A model generated the notes under the pieces. It was given only the letters and a program-made list of their open reading frames with translations. It was not told where the DNA came from and did no database searches. Both the position numbers and the translations under genes were made by a program. Positions 38,774 through 50,991 of a stretch of DNA of 64,000 nucleotides are shown here, one piece after another. The stretch's first letter is position 1. Each line of letters begins with the position of its first letter. The DNA lies in the NCBI GenBank assembly GCA_947396885.1, contig OX377206.1, positions 16,243,466-16,307,465 on the forward strand. Direction: 5' to 3'. Origin of the DNA: Heligmosomoides polygyrus polygyrus (Eukaryota > Nematoda > Chromadorea > Rhabditida > Heligmosomidae).

Positions 38774-39984
38774 TGGTTTGTCTTCCAACTCCATCACGGT
38801 CTTCCAAACGAGATGATCACTCATTGAGCACGTAACATGTTAAAAACTACCAACTCTCCAAGACCGTTAGAATAATTTTCTGTTCAAGGAGAACTTGAAC
38901 AGAAAACTATGAACTAACTAACTTATTATAGATATTTATTATTTACTATTAACCAACTTGTGTAACTTTGAAATTTTTAGTTCAGTTGCTCGACTGGATG
39001 TAACGATTTTACAATGATTTTATTTTTCGAGAGAAAAACAAATTAAATTTCGATTCAAAGCGCAACAAAACAGCAGCTATTTAGTGCATTAAAAGACCAG
39101 ATCGCGGCATGCGCTTGAAAAGCGATTTTTATTTGATTTTACAAGTTCGATGAAAATAGAAACTTGCTATCAGCGATTAAAAATCGCGTCCTGAGCGAGC
39201 AATTGCTTGTTTTAGCACTATTGGTTTAAAAGCACTATTGGTATTGGTTTGATGGTCGTGTTTATGCTTTATGCATATTTGTAATCAACGTTCCAACCTG
39301 TTTATTCTACATTGCATAGGTCCCTTTCCGAAATTTCCTGATTAGAGTGCTTATCACGAGCATACTATCGCTTTCTAGCACGTCGACGACCGCGTGTCTG
39401 CCGCGTGCGAGCAATCGATTCTTTGCAACGATGAGAGTTGTTTGATAACTGAAGCCACTAATTGTCTAGAAGCTCAGTAAATCAATATCAGGGAATTGTT
39501 TTCGTAAACCACGCTTTTCACAACAATATTCAAAGATGAAGTACACGTACAGAAAAAGTTCCTTCGAAAGATTAGATCCAAATAGAAAAATAAATTACAA
39601 GGTTGTGACACAACATCGTGTCAGATGGTGTAATGCAGCCAAGCTGTGTGGTCCGACATCGTGTCACACGGTCGTCAACGTATTAAAATAGCGGCTGTTT
39701 GCGGTTTGATATATGTGCGTATGTGTGCGGCTGGGCTCAGCAATTTCGTCTAAACATTGCTCAAGGAGGTTATTTGATACACTAGCTGTATTTGGTATTG
39801 CTGTGAAGTTCGGTAGATGCGGGCAACAGCACCCGTCTTCAGCATTCTCAAAAGCTGAGAGTGTTATCATATACAGTTCCTTTCTTGTGTCATGCTTTCA
39901 GTGATGGATAAAAAATGAAGGGCATTTTTAGTCGATCCACATTTGGGATTGACTACGCATTCTCTAGAAAGGAGACAAGATGCA
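38774..39984. other. AT-rich intergenic DNA with a dispersed repeat
   Basis: 39005-39120 is the second copy of the repeat at 27.2 kb. A short inverted pair with the core ACATCGTGTCA lies at about 39609-39670. No gene was seen. Confidence 0.5.
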
Positions 39985-41010
39985 TTAGTGAGTTGAGGTG
40001 CTGAGCGCGAATATAATATTTGTTGTCACAACTTGGCCAGTCATTTTGCGCCACGATAGGTATGGGTGAGAAATTGTTGTTAGCGGCTGCTCTTGAGAGA
40101 ATCGACTTGAGCGGGTGAGTTTGGTAGAGGAATGGGGAGAAACTACATACATAGAGGAAGAGCAGCTACATAAGCCGTCATCGATACTTCCATCAGTTCT
40201 CAATCGACTTCTCCACAGAGCATCGTTCTTAATTCTAAAATGTTTCCTCCCCACTCCCTGTGAGTAACTCTCAGAAAGTTTATTTAGATGATGTCCGACG
40301 CTGAACTTCAAATAACACTTTGACGCTACCTCCTGAGGAGGAAGTCGAGCTTCGAAACCGCTAGCTGAGATCGCAGCATACGCTGAAAGTCTTCCAGGCC
40401 GCAAATTAGGACTGGTGTAGTGCAGGTATGCTGATTTTGTTTTACATGCTCCAGAAGTCTAATCAAGATGTCGTTTTATACGGCTCTACAACATTCCGAA
40501 TTGCAGCAACAAGCGAAAGTAGGAGTTTGAGTGCAGGACAAGAATCATTCTATTCTCTTCATGGGACGTTTGCGATATTAGTTGGCAATGTCTTCTTATA
40601 GACACTTCAAGGCCAAGGCGCAATAACACCACCTTCGTTCAAAATTACTTGAACAAGAGACCTAACTTGCAACAAACGGTATCTCTCCACGGCAAATCTA
40701 ATGATTCTTTCAAAAAATTCCAATTTCTTTTAAATAAGTGACCTGGTTACCGAGCATTTTTCCATGAGGAGCCGTCAATTGTATTATAACCCGTCCGAAA
40801 CCACTAACGGTATCTCTTGAAAAGGAAATAATAAGGTCGCAGCAGTGTGCTGAAGCCAATTGTGAGAAGCAAAAGAAGAATTCCGAGGTTTTTCGAACAT
40901 TATTTTAGAAATATGTCTCTGGCAGAGGCCATGGGCAGTTTCGGAAGGGCAATAGATTAGTCGACGGCTTCTCTGAGGAATGTGCTGCGTATCTATTCCA
41001 TTTAACAACA
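39985..41010 (-). other. Unrecognised open stretches, possible old gene relic
   Basis: The minus strand has two longer open frames (40404-39985, 139 codons; 41011-40784, 75 codons) with ordinary amino-acid composition but no motif or family I recognise. They could be a decayed element or pseudogene, and I do not claim a function. Confidence 0.2.
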
Positions 41011-41107
41011 AATTGAGATCTTAAGGTATTGGTGAGTACGCGTTAGAAATTAGCAATTCAATTTGAATTAGTACTTTTTGGAGCAAACCACAGATTGTGG
41101 GAATAGA

Positions 41108-41335
41108 TCGCGTGTAGCGCAGTCGGAGAAGGTGTCGGCTGTCGATAGCACCCGGTACTGGCGTAATGGTTCGGATTTCCCGCCCAGGCCAACCAAGCCT
41201 TCCATCCCTCCGTATTCGATGAACTGGTAGCGGACTTGTATGGGAAGAAAAATGCGCTGACTTGTTCATCGGCTGGCTACCGCAAGTCATTGTATGGCCA
41301 AATACGCATTCTAACCCCCACACCTAGAAGTAGAA
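41108..41335 (+). mobile_element. tRNA-derived SINE (family 1), plus orientation
   Basis: Head GTGTAGCGCAGTCGG (perfect A box), decayed B box (GGTTCGGATTTCC), body CCCAGGCCAACCAAGCCTTC, tail ATCGGCTGGCTACCGCAAGT and terminal TAGAAGTAGAATG block. The clearest copy in the window. Confidence 0.8.
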
Positions 41336-41410
41336 TGAGTGGCGCATCCGAAAAGGGTTTGAGTAACGCCGTCCTTTATCCTTTATGTAACGGATGAACA
41401 GCTTTAATAC

Positions 41411-41680
41411 GTAACCTCTTAGGGATGCGCCACGCATTCTTTTTCTATAGGATTTCGTGGTGCTAATTTGATGGAGTATTTGGCCTATGTATTGACTTGC
41501 GGTGCTCAGCCGACGGGAAGTCATTTGATCTGTTCTCCCTTAACAAGTCTAGTACCAATTCGTCGACTCCATGAGGATGGGAGGGTTGGCTGGCCTGGGC
41601 GAGAAATCCGAAACAAGAGCCTATTCGCAGGTACACGCGACAGCCGGCACCTCATCCGACTGTACTCGTGTTATGTTTAG
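41411..41680 (-). mobile_element. tRNA-derived SINE (family 1), minus orientation
   Basis: Inverse neighbour of the preceding copy, tail to tail, with GGGATGCGCCACGCATTCT at its tail side and CAGTCGG-type head near 41660. The pair can form a hairpin of about 200 bp. Confidence 0.75.
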
Positions 41681-41807
41681 CTACCTTCTATCTTCTTACT
41701 TCCGATAATTACTAGATTTTCCACAAAGTCTTTAGACTAATGTCGGAGAGCGATGTTTAGTTAGTAACTTTATTGACAACCACTGTCATTCAACAAAATA
41801 TTCACCA

Positions 41808-42200
41808 TTAAGATCTATAACCTATTGCCATCTTTCTGGCAGAAAGATCCGGTGACTTCAAAAGCAAGAAGTTGTTAATATTTTTGATTTCCCTATATGT
41901 GAACTTTATTCCTGCGAAGAAAGACAGGAGCGGGAGGAAAATGTGATAATCACTGGGCGCACGATCACGCGAGCACGGCGGATGGGGTGCAAGTTCAACC
42001 CCGAGTTCTTTCAACTTCCCCTGATTCGCCTTCGCTGTTTGTGGTCTGGCCTTATCCATAAAAACGAGAATTTTTCTTCTTTTGGGACGGCGATTGCTTA
42101 ATATGTATGTCGCTCATCTTTTCCAGCTGAGCGCAGAACATGTTGCCCACGTGGTCTTGGAGCGAATCAGTCACATAATTAATACAATGTTTTTCAATTA
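41808..42200 (-). pseudogene. Mariner transposase C-terminal fragment
   Basis: MDKARPQTAKANQGKLKELG followed by HPPCSRDRAPSDYHIFLPL is the mariner D-N-A-R-P-H / P-Y-S-P-D-L-A-P-S-D-Y block with both catalytic Asp positions altered or decayed (DKARPQ; SRDRAPSD). The N-terminal two thirds are absent. Confidence 0.75.
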
Positions 42201-43920
42201 CTTCTCGCACATGATTACCTACTTGACGGTTGCGGCCAAGATAGCATAAAGTGCTGTTAATTTGCCTGTATTTTTACGAATGATCTACTTAGTGTGGTGT
42301 GACAAAATCGATATCTCTGAATACGTTCGTGTTCTGCTAACGTACATATAGGAACATAGGAACGATCTTCATACACATTGCTTTACGCATGATGATGCAG
42401 TGCAGTAGAGGCCTTCAGCTTATTTGTACATATCATTGTAGGTTCTGATGGATTTTTCGCGATCCCGACGACGTCCTAATCATATCCGATGACACGCATT
42501 ACGGGGGATTAGTCCTTCTCAAAGCATCGTTCTTCCAAGGAATTGGAGCGTTATCGCATTCCTACCAGTTAAGTTTATATCCCTCTTTCTTCGCTTATAT
42601 GTACATATTTAGGTAGTTTTTTTGGCTGTGTTCCATTTCTTTCGTATGTTATGTAGCGTGTTTGTTTTTCTTTTTCTTTTTTGGTTCCATTTTTTATATG
42701 TGTGCGTAGCGTAAAGGCATTTCTGTTTGTGCTTGTGTTTTTATCGAAGTACACAAGTAAACAAAACAGAAAAAAATAGAAAAAGTCTAATTAAAGACAC
42801 AAGCGCAACAAACTTTGGCAGAGGAATCTAGTAAAGGCCATGAAAAACTTGGCTGTAAGCAGTATGTAAGGACAAATTTCAAAAAAAAAAACATTAATGT
42901 TTACCTTTTAGTTAGAGATTTGCTGTTTATACCGGACTCTTACCAGGAAAAATGCGATGCTTTTTTACATGGTATTTGGAGGGTCGTCGAAATTCCTTAA
43001 TCTCCTAAGTAAGAAGAAATCACCTGTACTTCTTCCGACGGTTACCTTAAAGGTTCAAAGTTATTTAACATTCGTGCTATTACAAAAGAAGCAACAAGCG
43101 GTTCTTGCACATCCCAATATGCTATCCCTTATTTTCACCACCTGCAAACGCTAGATCTTAACTCTGCACCACCTCTACCTGAAATTATCCTTTCTGTACG
43201 TACATAATGCTCTGCCAAATATAGGGTGTTCTCGATAAGCACTTACACTATCTGAGTGTGCGGAAAGTCTTAACACTTTAGCTAAAGTAAAGTTTCTTAA
43301 GTCATTTTAAATACAAGACAACAATTCAGCACACATATTACCTTCCATGAGCAGCGGTCGTTCTTCAATGTCACCAATTTTAAGAATAATGTTCATCAAT
43401 TTCCATTAGTTTTCCATAGCTCTTGGAAGCCTTGGCACCGTTTTGCCTTTTATTGTTAGCTGTTGGTAACCTAGCCGACAAATGTTGCAGGAAAGAAAAA
43501 GTGCATCGGCAGTAAAGGAAGAAACCTCGGCCTCAAATTTATTGCTCCATTGTTGAATTCCAAAATGCATAGGTAGGACAAGTATTAGTAGTCATATGTG
43601 ACACGAAACCCGTACATATCGAAGTGAAGTAAACGAAGAGAATATCGGAAACTGGCTTTGAAACGGGTGACATTAGTTCACCAAGAGGCAGAAGCCGGCA
43701 CTACATTCGTCTCAGCGTCTTCCTCGGTCTTTCCTTTATTTCCACTTCTCTTCGTCTCTTTCTCTATCTCGCTGTTCTTCTATCATCTCGAGGAAGTCCC
43801 AAAGAAATGTGCCATTGTGTGAAAAGACAGAAAATTGCTCAAATTCTCAAATTTTAAATCTAGTTTTTCATCAGCAGTCGATCCCATGACTGACTTTCCG
43901 TGGTTTAGTCGAATCAGCTT
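42201..43920. other. AT-rich intergenic DNA, nothing recognised
   Basis: Several short open stretches without coding character; no RNA gene or repeat border was identified. Confidence 0.5.
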
Positions 43921-44086
43921 TATGGCCGCTGTTATACTCCCGCGGGACCATCCGCGGAACGTCCGCGGACTAGGGGTGCACCGCGGACGGCGGGCGTGGC
44001 GGGGCGCGGCGATTGGCTAGATGAGGGATCTCGACGCGATTCTCGCCCTTCCGTGGACGCTCCCGCGGGAGTATAACTCAGGCCTA
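43921..44086. mobile_element. GC-rich inverted-repeat MITE, about 165 bp
   Basis: Tips GTTATACTCCCGCGGGA and TCCCGCGGGAGTATAAC are exactly inverse. GGCC lies just outside and TAT/TAG at the borders. It sits just upstream of the CR1 relic. Confidence 0.8.
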
Positions 44087-44166
44087 TGACTTACTAATGG
44101 AATGGTCAAAGTCTACCTCTGTTACTCCTGACTTCATCCCGCTCTTCTTTTTCCAAAACATTTCTT

Positions 44167-45760
44167 GTGTCATATGTATGTGGACCTCTCGCGTACCTTT
44201 TCAACCAATCAATGATGTATAGCGAGGTTCTTCTACGTTGGAAGCATTCCTTTATCACCCCAATTTTGAAGAAGGAGCCGAGCTGTAGTCCGGGAAATTA
44301 TCGCCCTGTAAGTATCACTTCCATTTTATGCAGGCTTTTTGAGGTGCTAAAGGAACATATAATTTTCTTTGTGCACGTAGAATCATTTCTGATCAACAGC
44401 ACGGTTTTGTTCCCGGCCGATCTGTCGAAACCAACTTGCTCGAATCCATCGATGATTGGACAACTGCAATCAATAATAACTATACTTGCGACATCATATA
44501 TTTTGATTTCGAGAAAGCTTTTGATCGGGTGCCCCATGGAAAATTAATATTTAAACTAGAAAAATTACGGTTTCATCCGATTCTCATCAAGTGGATCGCC
44601 GAATACCTGTCCGGCCGGACGTTCCAAGTCAAATTAGATTAGACATTTTCTCAACATATGCCTACCACGAGCGGAGTACCTCAGGGGCGGTTCTTTCACC
44701 AATTCTGTTTAATATCTATACAAATGATTTAGCAAAGGTCATCCAAAATCATGGAATTTCTATAAAAATGTATGCAGATGATATAAAGATATATCATGTA
44801 ATTAAGGACTCAGATGATTCTTCTAGGCTGCAAAGGGCAATTGATTCTCTGGTAGTCTGGAGTAAAAAATGGCAGTTGCGTCTCTCTCCTCAGAAGACAA
44901 TGTTTATGCAACTAAAGACAACTTCACCAATCCAGGCTCGTTCGTACCACGTGGATAGTGTTGTTGTTTTAGCTGCCAGCTCCGTTAAGATCTTGGCTTT
45001 CGTTATAATAATGATCTGGATTTTTCTGAGCATGTCAGAGATCGATGTTAACGGGCAACTATGCGCACGTTTCAAATTTTTAAAGGACTGTGTAGCAAAA
45101 ATAAAGATATCCTACTTCGTGCTTATAAAACGTATGTTAGGCCTATTGTAGAATCTGGTGTCACAGTCTTCAACCCACATAAGATGAAAAAGGTTTATTG
45201 CATTAAGAGAGTTCAGAACAATTACACTCGAAAGCTCCTAGCAGCTTGAGAATATGACCGAATTTCAGACGCTGCAGTGAGAATCAGGCTTCTTCTACTT
45301 CCTACCCTTGCTTCTCGACGTGATGTCGTTGATGTTTGCATGGTTCATGAGGTAGTGCACTTTAGGTGCACTAGCAAAGGAGTGATTATGAAACAGTTAT
45401 TTACCTCGTCCAATTCACGTACTAGAGGTGCTCTGCGAAAAATCACGTTAACCCGCCCAAAACAGGTTTATATGCAAACTCATTTTCATAAAGAGCAGGA
45501 AGTGCATACCTCAAGCTTATGAAAAACGAATCAAGAGTCTTATCAGTAAAGCAGTTTAAGCGGTTTGCTAGCAATACATTACTTAGATATAATCTTTCTT
45601 GAGACAAGTCGACAAGTGATACCGATTACCAACTCCTTGTATATATTTTGTATTGTATGTTGTGTTTGTTTTGGCTTTGTAGTATTGAGCGTTGTTTTTA
45701 ATATTTGTCTTCTGCAAATATAATAAATAATAAATAACAATAAATAATAAAAATTGCTAA
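44167..45760 (+). pseudogene. CR1-like LINE reverse transcriptase relic
   Basis: In three frames: LLRWKHSFITPILKKEPSCS...NYRPVSITSILCRLFE (RT motif 1), IIYFDFEKAFDRVPHGKL (motif with the first catalytic Asp), SGAVLSPILFNIYTND, IKMYADDIKIY (intact YADD) and LLRAYKTYVRPIVESG at the C-terminus. Frameshifts lie near 44400, 44640 and 45000. After the stop an AATAAATAACAATAAATAAT tail (about 45720-45755) is the 3' end. The endonuclease part is missing; 33.4-34.4 kb may be a fragment of the same family. Confidence 0.85.
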
Positions 45761-45808
45761 AGTCATGGAAAAGAGTGAAACACCATGAACCGGTAGAATA
45801 TTTAAATC

Positions 45809-45826
45809 ATCGTCGATGCACTAAAG
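45809..45826 (+). repeat. Left 18-bp target-site duplication of the RTE element
   Basis: ATCGTCGATGCACTAAAG, repeated exactly at 50029-50046. Confidence 0.85.
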
Positions 45827-46803
45827 GTGGCGACGCGCGTTCCTCCACGTGATGCCACTGGAAACTGCTCGCACTGCGAGCTAAGCTAATCACGGACATT
45901 CGAATGCAGGCGACAGGCCCTTGTGACAGGCCGGCCTACGAAGACTCATGTCACATCACATGGTGTATGACAGTTTGGGTGAGGGTCTGAACTTACGAAT
46001 GTCATCGCTAATTGCGGCCACCTATGCCGCAACGCGGCAACTCCGCAGCCACGTCTTCCGACTCGCCGCCTTGACCCGCCGCCAGAGCGACATCCTCCAC
46101 TGCAGCCGCCACGACATCCGCGTGCATGTGGCAGGCAAGAGGTGAAGAAGAACCAGGATAGATTTCAACAACATATTTTAAGAACCAGCGAGTCTTTAAG
46201 ATTTGAGAGTACTCTCATAAGGCCTCCTTGCAGTCCTTCTAATTTTCTTCTACTCCGTTCTACACCCTTTATTTATCTTCTTCAGGATTATTTTCAGCCG
46301 TTCTTATGTCTGCTTACATCAGTTTGGCAACACCCTTAATTTTTGTCCTTAAATTTCCCTCAATAGTTTGGATTTATTTTCTAAAAATATTTCCAAGTCC
46401 GACACATTGGTCCCTGGTATTCATTCGATTCAGTCTCCAGCGTCCTGTCCTAGTTCCCTACCGGCTATGATCATTTGGCTTCGTCGCTCTCCTTACGATT
46501 TAGAAGGTAGCCAGTGGTCTTTTCTGACGAAAGGAAATCATAGTTGGCTGAATAGCTGGACAAAAACCAGTGAGAGCTTCATGCAAAGTCCAAAAGAGTA
46601 GTCGACGCATTCGCGGCAGCGGTTTCCGCACATGCGACAGTGATCAGTGGCGGCGCAGGAGCCGTTAATTACGGCGCGGCGGTGGTTGCCGCAGCCGCAA
46701 TGACAATTCGTAAGTTCGATCCGCTCCCCTGACAGTTCAAGTTTCTTGAGATAGTTCTACGGCGTCTACGGGAGCCGACGCGCACTCGCAGAGCCCGGCG
46801 AGT

Positions 46804-49800
46804 GTGGAAAGTATGCGAGTGTCCCTGATGCCAGGACGGCATCGGGTGGCAACTGAGCTAGTCCCAAAGTCCCGTAACGTAAGCAGGACCCGCGTGGCTA
46901 CGCTGAATGTGGGTACGTTGACGGGCCGCTCGTGGGAGTTGGTTGAAGCACTGAAGCAAAGGAGAGTGGATTTCTGTGCGGTACAGGAGACCGGGTGGTC
47001 CTGCCGCAAGTCAAGGGACATAGGACGTGGCTTCAGGGCCGTTCCATGTGGAAGTCCCAGGAACACCAGTGGGGTCGGAATAATCGTCTCCGAACGATTT
47101 CGTGACTCGATTGTAAGCGTCAAGCGCTTTGACGATCGATTGATGAAGATCGTTGTCGCCGCTAAGGAGCGACTCTATCATTTCTTCTCTTCGTATGCTT
47201 GGCAGACTGGCTTGATGAGAAGACAGCAGAGGTACCGTTGAAAGATGTCATCATAGTCGCTGGTGACCTTAATGGGCACATAGGTGCTGCGAAGGACGGG
47301 TACAGCTGTCATGGTGGTTTCGGATACGGGTCCCGTAACCCCGATGGTGAGCGAATTTTTGAGTATGCGGAATCGCAGAGCCTCACCATTGTGAACATCG
47401 TCTTCCGAAAACGCGACTCCCACCTCATCTCATATTATAGTGGGAGCTCCAAGTCTCAGATCGACTTTGTGCTTGTGAAGGATCGTGACCGGAGATTTGT
47501 CACTGACAGACGCGAAGGTCGTGCCGTATGAGACGGTCGCCCCACAGCATCGACCGCTGATCTGTACTTTGAAAATCGCCTCTCCGAGGCCGAAGCAGGT
47601 CGAGCGATGCGGTGCTGCGAGAATCAAGTGGTGGTGAATGAAAGAGAAGGAAGCAGCTGTGGTTTTCCGCTTACGGTTGCCGACAGTCACGACTTTCGAC
47701 CAAACTTGAAAGAAAGCAACCGACGCGATGCGCCAAGCTGCGAGGTTGGAACTCGGCATAACGAAGCCTGGACGACGCAAAGTCGACAAGCAGACATGGC
47801 TGTGGACGGACGATGTGAAAGCGAAGGTTCGAGAGAAGAAGTCGCTGAATTATGTGTTTCTCGGCGATAGAACGGCCGACAACTGGCAGGAGTATCAGAA
47901 GGCGAAGAAGGCTGCAAAGAAAGCCGTGGCTGTTGCTAAAGCCACTTATTATGGTGATGTCTATCGAAAGTTCGAGTCGCGCGATGGTGAGCTGTACTTG
48001 CTAAGACTTGCTAAGACCCGGCATCGCCAAACCGAGGATATTGAAAAGTTCGTTGGCATCGATGATGAGAGCGGCCATCTTCTGACAGGCCGCAAAAAAA
48101 GCGCTGAAGCGATGGCGTGATTACTTTTAGGAAATTTTCACTATGGATATTCCTCATCCGGCCATCCCTTCTGTGGCTTCTGTTCACGGTCCCGTTCACA
48201 AGATCACCGTGGAGGAAACAGAAGCGGCTCTGAAGAAGATGAAGCCCGGTAAGGTGCGCCGGGTAAGGGCCGGATGATCTGGCAGTCGATGTGTGGAAGT
48301 CGAAGCTCTGGTATCCTGCTAAGTGGTTGGCTGAGTTCTTCAACCAGGTAGTAAAACAAAGAAAATACCGAAGTGTTGGCACAACGACTCCGATTTGGAA
48401 GAAGAAGGGCAGTCCTGCGGACTGCTCCAATTACCATCCGATGCGTTGCTTTCGCACAATTTGAAGATCTTCGAGCGAATCCTCGATAGACGATTCCGTG
48501 AAATCATCAAGCTCTCCGACAACCAGTGATGCTTTGTGTCTGGTTGTGCGACCATTGATGCTATACACGCCGCCCGCCTCCTGGTGGAGAAGCATTGCGA
48601 GAAACAGAAGCCGGTGCATATAGCCTTTCTCGACTTGGAGAAGGCCTTCGACCGCGTACTGCGTGAGGTTATATGGTACGCCTTGCGACAACACCTGAGG
48701 AACTTGTAGAATGGATACGGATGCTCTACTCTTGCCCAAAGAATAGAGTGCAATCTGCAGCTGGAATCTCGACGGAGTTTCCCATCTCTGTTGGGGCGCA
48801 CCAGGCTTCTGCGCTTTCTCCGCTCCTCTTTGTTGTCGTCATGGATGCCATTAGGCCTCGTGCATACTTCCCGTCGCCGCGATGGAATCGCGGCGATGAG
48901 TTTTGCAGAGCGACGCGGAAGAATTTGAATTTCTCTGTGCTGGTCGCACCGCCCATCGCTTTGCAAGGAAGCGCGACGGCGATCCGTCCAGGAACAACGC
49001 TAAACACCGCGCGCGGCGCGAAAAAGTATGCCATGCCCGCGATGGGCGCGGGAAGCCATCGCGCATGCCGACCGTCACTGTTGCGGCGGCCGCGGCGAAG
49101 TTTCCTTTGACTATTCGACCGCGTGCGGCGGAATGGCCATGAACTGAGCGCCGCGATGGCATCGCAGCGATGGAAGTATGCCCCTGGCCTTACGCGGGAT
49201 CTTCAGCAGCCTGTTTCATGGACGCTGCTTTATGCTGGTTACGTGATGCTCGCTTGCGAAGAGAAAGACGATCTCGAGCGGCAGGTGCAAGCTTGGTGTG
49301 ATCGCTTGGAGCGATTTGGACTCAGATTGAACGTGAAGAAAACCGAATATCTAACGACGGACGTTACTGAGTCCAGCTCCATCAAGGTTAACGGCATCGA
49401 GCTCCCACGCACCTCGGTTTTTAAGTACTTGGGATCAGCAATAGCGTCTGACGGCGATCTGATGGTTGAAATGAACTCACGCGTGGGTGCAGCTTGGTCC
49501 AACTGACGTTCGCTGACTGGCGTGCCCTGCGATAGGAAGATACCAGAGCACCTGAAGTCGAAGATCTACAGGGCAGTCGTCCGGCAGGTAGCAATGTACG
49601 GCGCTGAGTGTTGGCCAGCGACCAAGGAAGTTGAGACGCGCCTCGGCGTCATGGAGACGAAGATTCTGCGCTGGACATTTGGAGTCACGCGCATGGACCG
49701 CATCCGAAAGATGTCATTCGGCAGAAGTCTGGTGTAGCGCCGATTGCGGATAGGACGCGCGAAGCTCGCTTGCTATGGTACGGCCACGTTCTGCGTGGAA

Positions 49801-50000
49801 AGGAAGACAGTATCCGCAAGATAGGACTTGAGTTGGAAGTATCTGAAAAGCGGCCTAGAGGACGCCCGAGGCAGCGTTGCTCCGAAACGTTACACTCGGA
49901 CATAAAAGTAGCTGGTGTGCATCCTGATCAAGCGCAGGGTCGGGAAAGGTGGCGTCGTAACAGAAGAGCGGACCCCGCGACGATGCGGGACAAACGCTGA
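46804..50000 (+). pseudogene. RTE LINE endonuclease-reverse transcriptase, inactivated
   Basis: The endonuclease starts VATLNVGTLTGRSWELVEAL and continues with QETGW, GVGIIVSE, VAGDLNGHIGA and the final SQIDFVLV. The reverse transcriptase gives WKKKGSPADCSNYHPMRCF, FLDLEKAFDRVLREVIWYAL and a palm motif reading LLYAGYVML, where YADD is expected. The C-terminus has YGAECWPATKE, ILRWTFGVTRMDRIR and RPRGRPRQRCSETLHSDIK. Frameshifts lie near 47190, 47530, 48270, 48470 and 48700, plus a MITE. The altered palm motif alone should abolish activity. Confidence 0.88.
48851..49193. mobile_element. GC-rich MITE inside the RTE coding region, TTA duplication
   Basis: Tips GGCC..GTGCATACTTCCCGTCG and the inverse CGATGGAAGTATGCCCCTGGCC, with TTA at 48851-48853 and 49191-49193. 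Removing the element plus one TTA joins the RTE frame across ATT-ACG, restoring a continuous motif. Interior has two nested CGCCGCGATGG stems. Confidence 0.9.
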
Positions 50001-50028
50001 AGAATAAGAAGAAGAATATAAGAAGAAG

Positions 50029-50046
50029 ATCGTCGATGCACTAAAG
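50029..50046 (+). repeat. Right 18-bp target-site duplication of the RTE element
   Basis: Exact match to 45809-45826. Confidence 0.85.
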
Positions 50047-50991
50047 CAACATAAGAAAGCACGAAAACTTCGAAACAAACACGTTTCAGACTGACAACCT
50101 CACGCTAAGTAGAGCAAGCAGTTTTTGTTCAGGTAAAATGTTGCTCTCTGAGCCTAGTTATGCTCGTTTTTGTGTAATATACCAGGACCGGTGTATTCTG
50201 CATGTTGATCGTTAAGAGCAGGGGCTGGCGGAACGTACCCCGCGGAGCTTGCTCCCGCGGATATGCCAGCGACGGCCCTCGGTCGTAAACCATATTCGAC
50301 GGGAAGACGAGGAAGGAACGGTGACCACGCCCGTGGAAATGTCCATAAAAACCCCTCCCCAGTAGACATTGGACGCTTTTTCCCCGCTCTGGACCGCACT
50401 CCCATTTCGGTCCATGTAATTTATAAATTGTTGTTCTTGTTCTCTAACAACTCGTTGCTCATAAACATTCTTACTCATCCACGTATTATTTTCTGGTGCG
50501 TACTTGACATCGGAACCGATATTAGTACAGTAATCAGATCGATGACAACGTACGACACCTAGTGTCCGACTTTTTATACACGTGCTCCGTCACGCCTAAC
50601 GGCTATTGACCGCTGCTGGTTTCTTCTTGCTGGTTTCCCAGTCCTGGCACCTCGCTCCAGGTTGTTCCTTTCTTTCCTGGTCGTTCTCATGGTACTCCCT
50701 AGAGGCCAACCTTACTGCTCTTCTCCACCACCCCCTTAGTAGTCATCCCATGCTTACGGCTACGTCGATCGGTGACACGATTTAGAATCAGGACGCGTGT
50801 TGGGCGACGTAGGGGTCCGCCTTCTGGATCCAAAGGCTCAGAAGACCCGCCTTCCGAATCCAGAAGCTCAGAAGCGCGCACAGTCACTGCTGTGTCGAGC
50901 ATGAAGAGGCTACGCATATGGCAGATTCCTTGCTCCCCGTATGAATTCACTTACGGCTCCCTTCTTGTTGGTTCCCCGTCCTGGGGTCGGA
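50047..50991. other. Intergenic between two LINEs
   Basis: No gene. 50570-50900 shares Cys/Pro-rich pyrimidine blocks and a CCGAATCCAGAAGCTCAGAA block with 54770-55070, so a diverged repeat lies on both sides of the minus-strand RTE element. Confidence 0.4.

Larger units (their letters stand above)
45827..50028 (+). mobile_element. RTE-type LINE, apparently full length (4.2 kb)
   Basis: Bounded by an exact 18-bp direct repeat, with a 5' leader (45827-46800), endonuclease, reverse transcriptase and an AAGAAGAAG-type 3' tail directly before the right duplication. The leader's first 310 bp contain GC-rich DNA with an open plus-strand frame; 46140-46610 is AT-richer and may be a secondary insert. 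A 342-bp MITE interrupts the coding part at 48851. Insertion was next to the CR1 tail. Confidence 0.8.

Noticed and set aside
39985..40404. 139-codon minus-strand frame as a host gene
   Set aside because: No recognisable domain, splice context or promoter; listed only as an unexplained open stretch.
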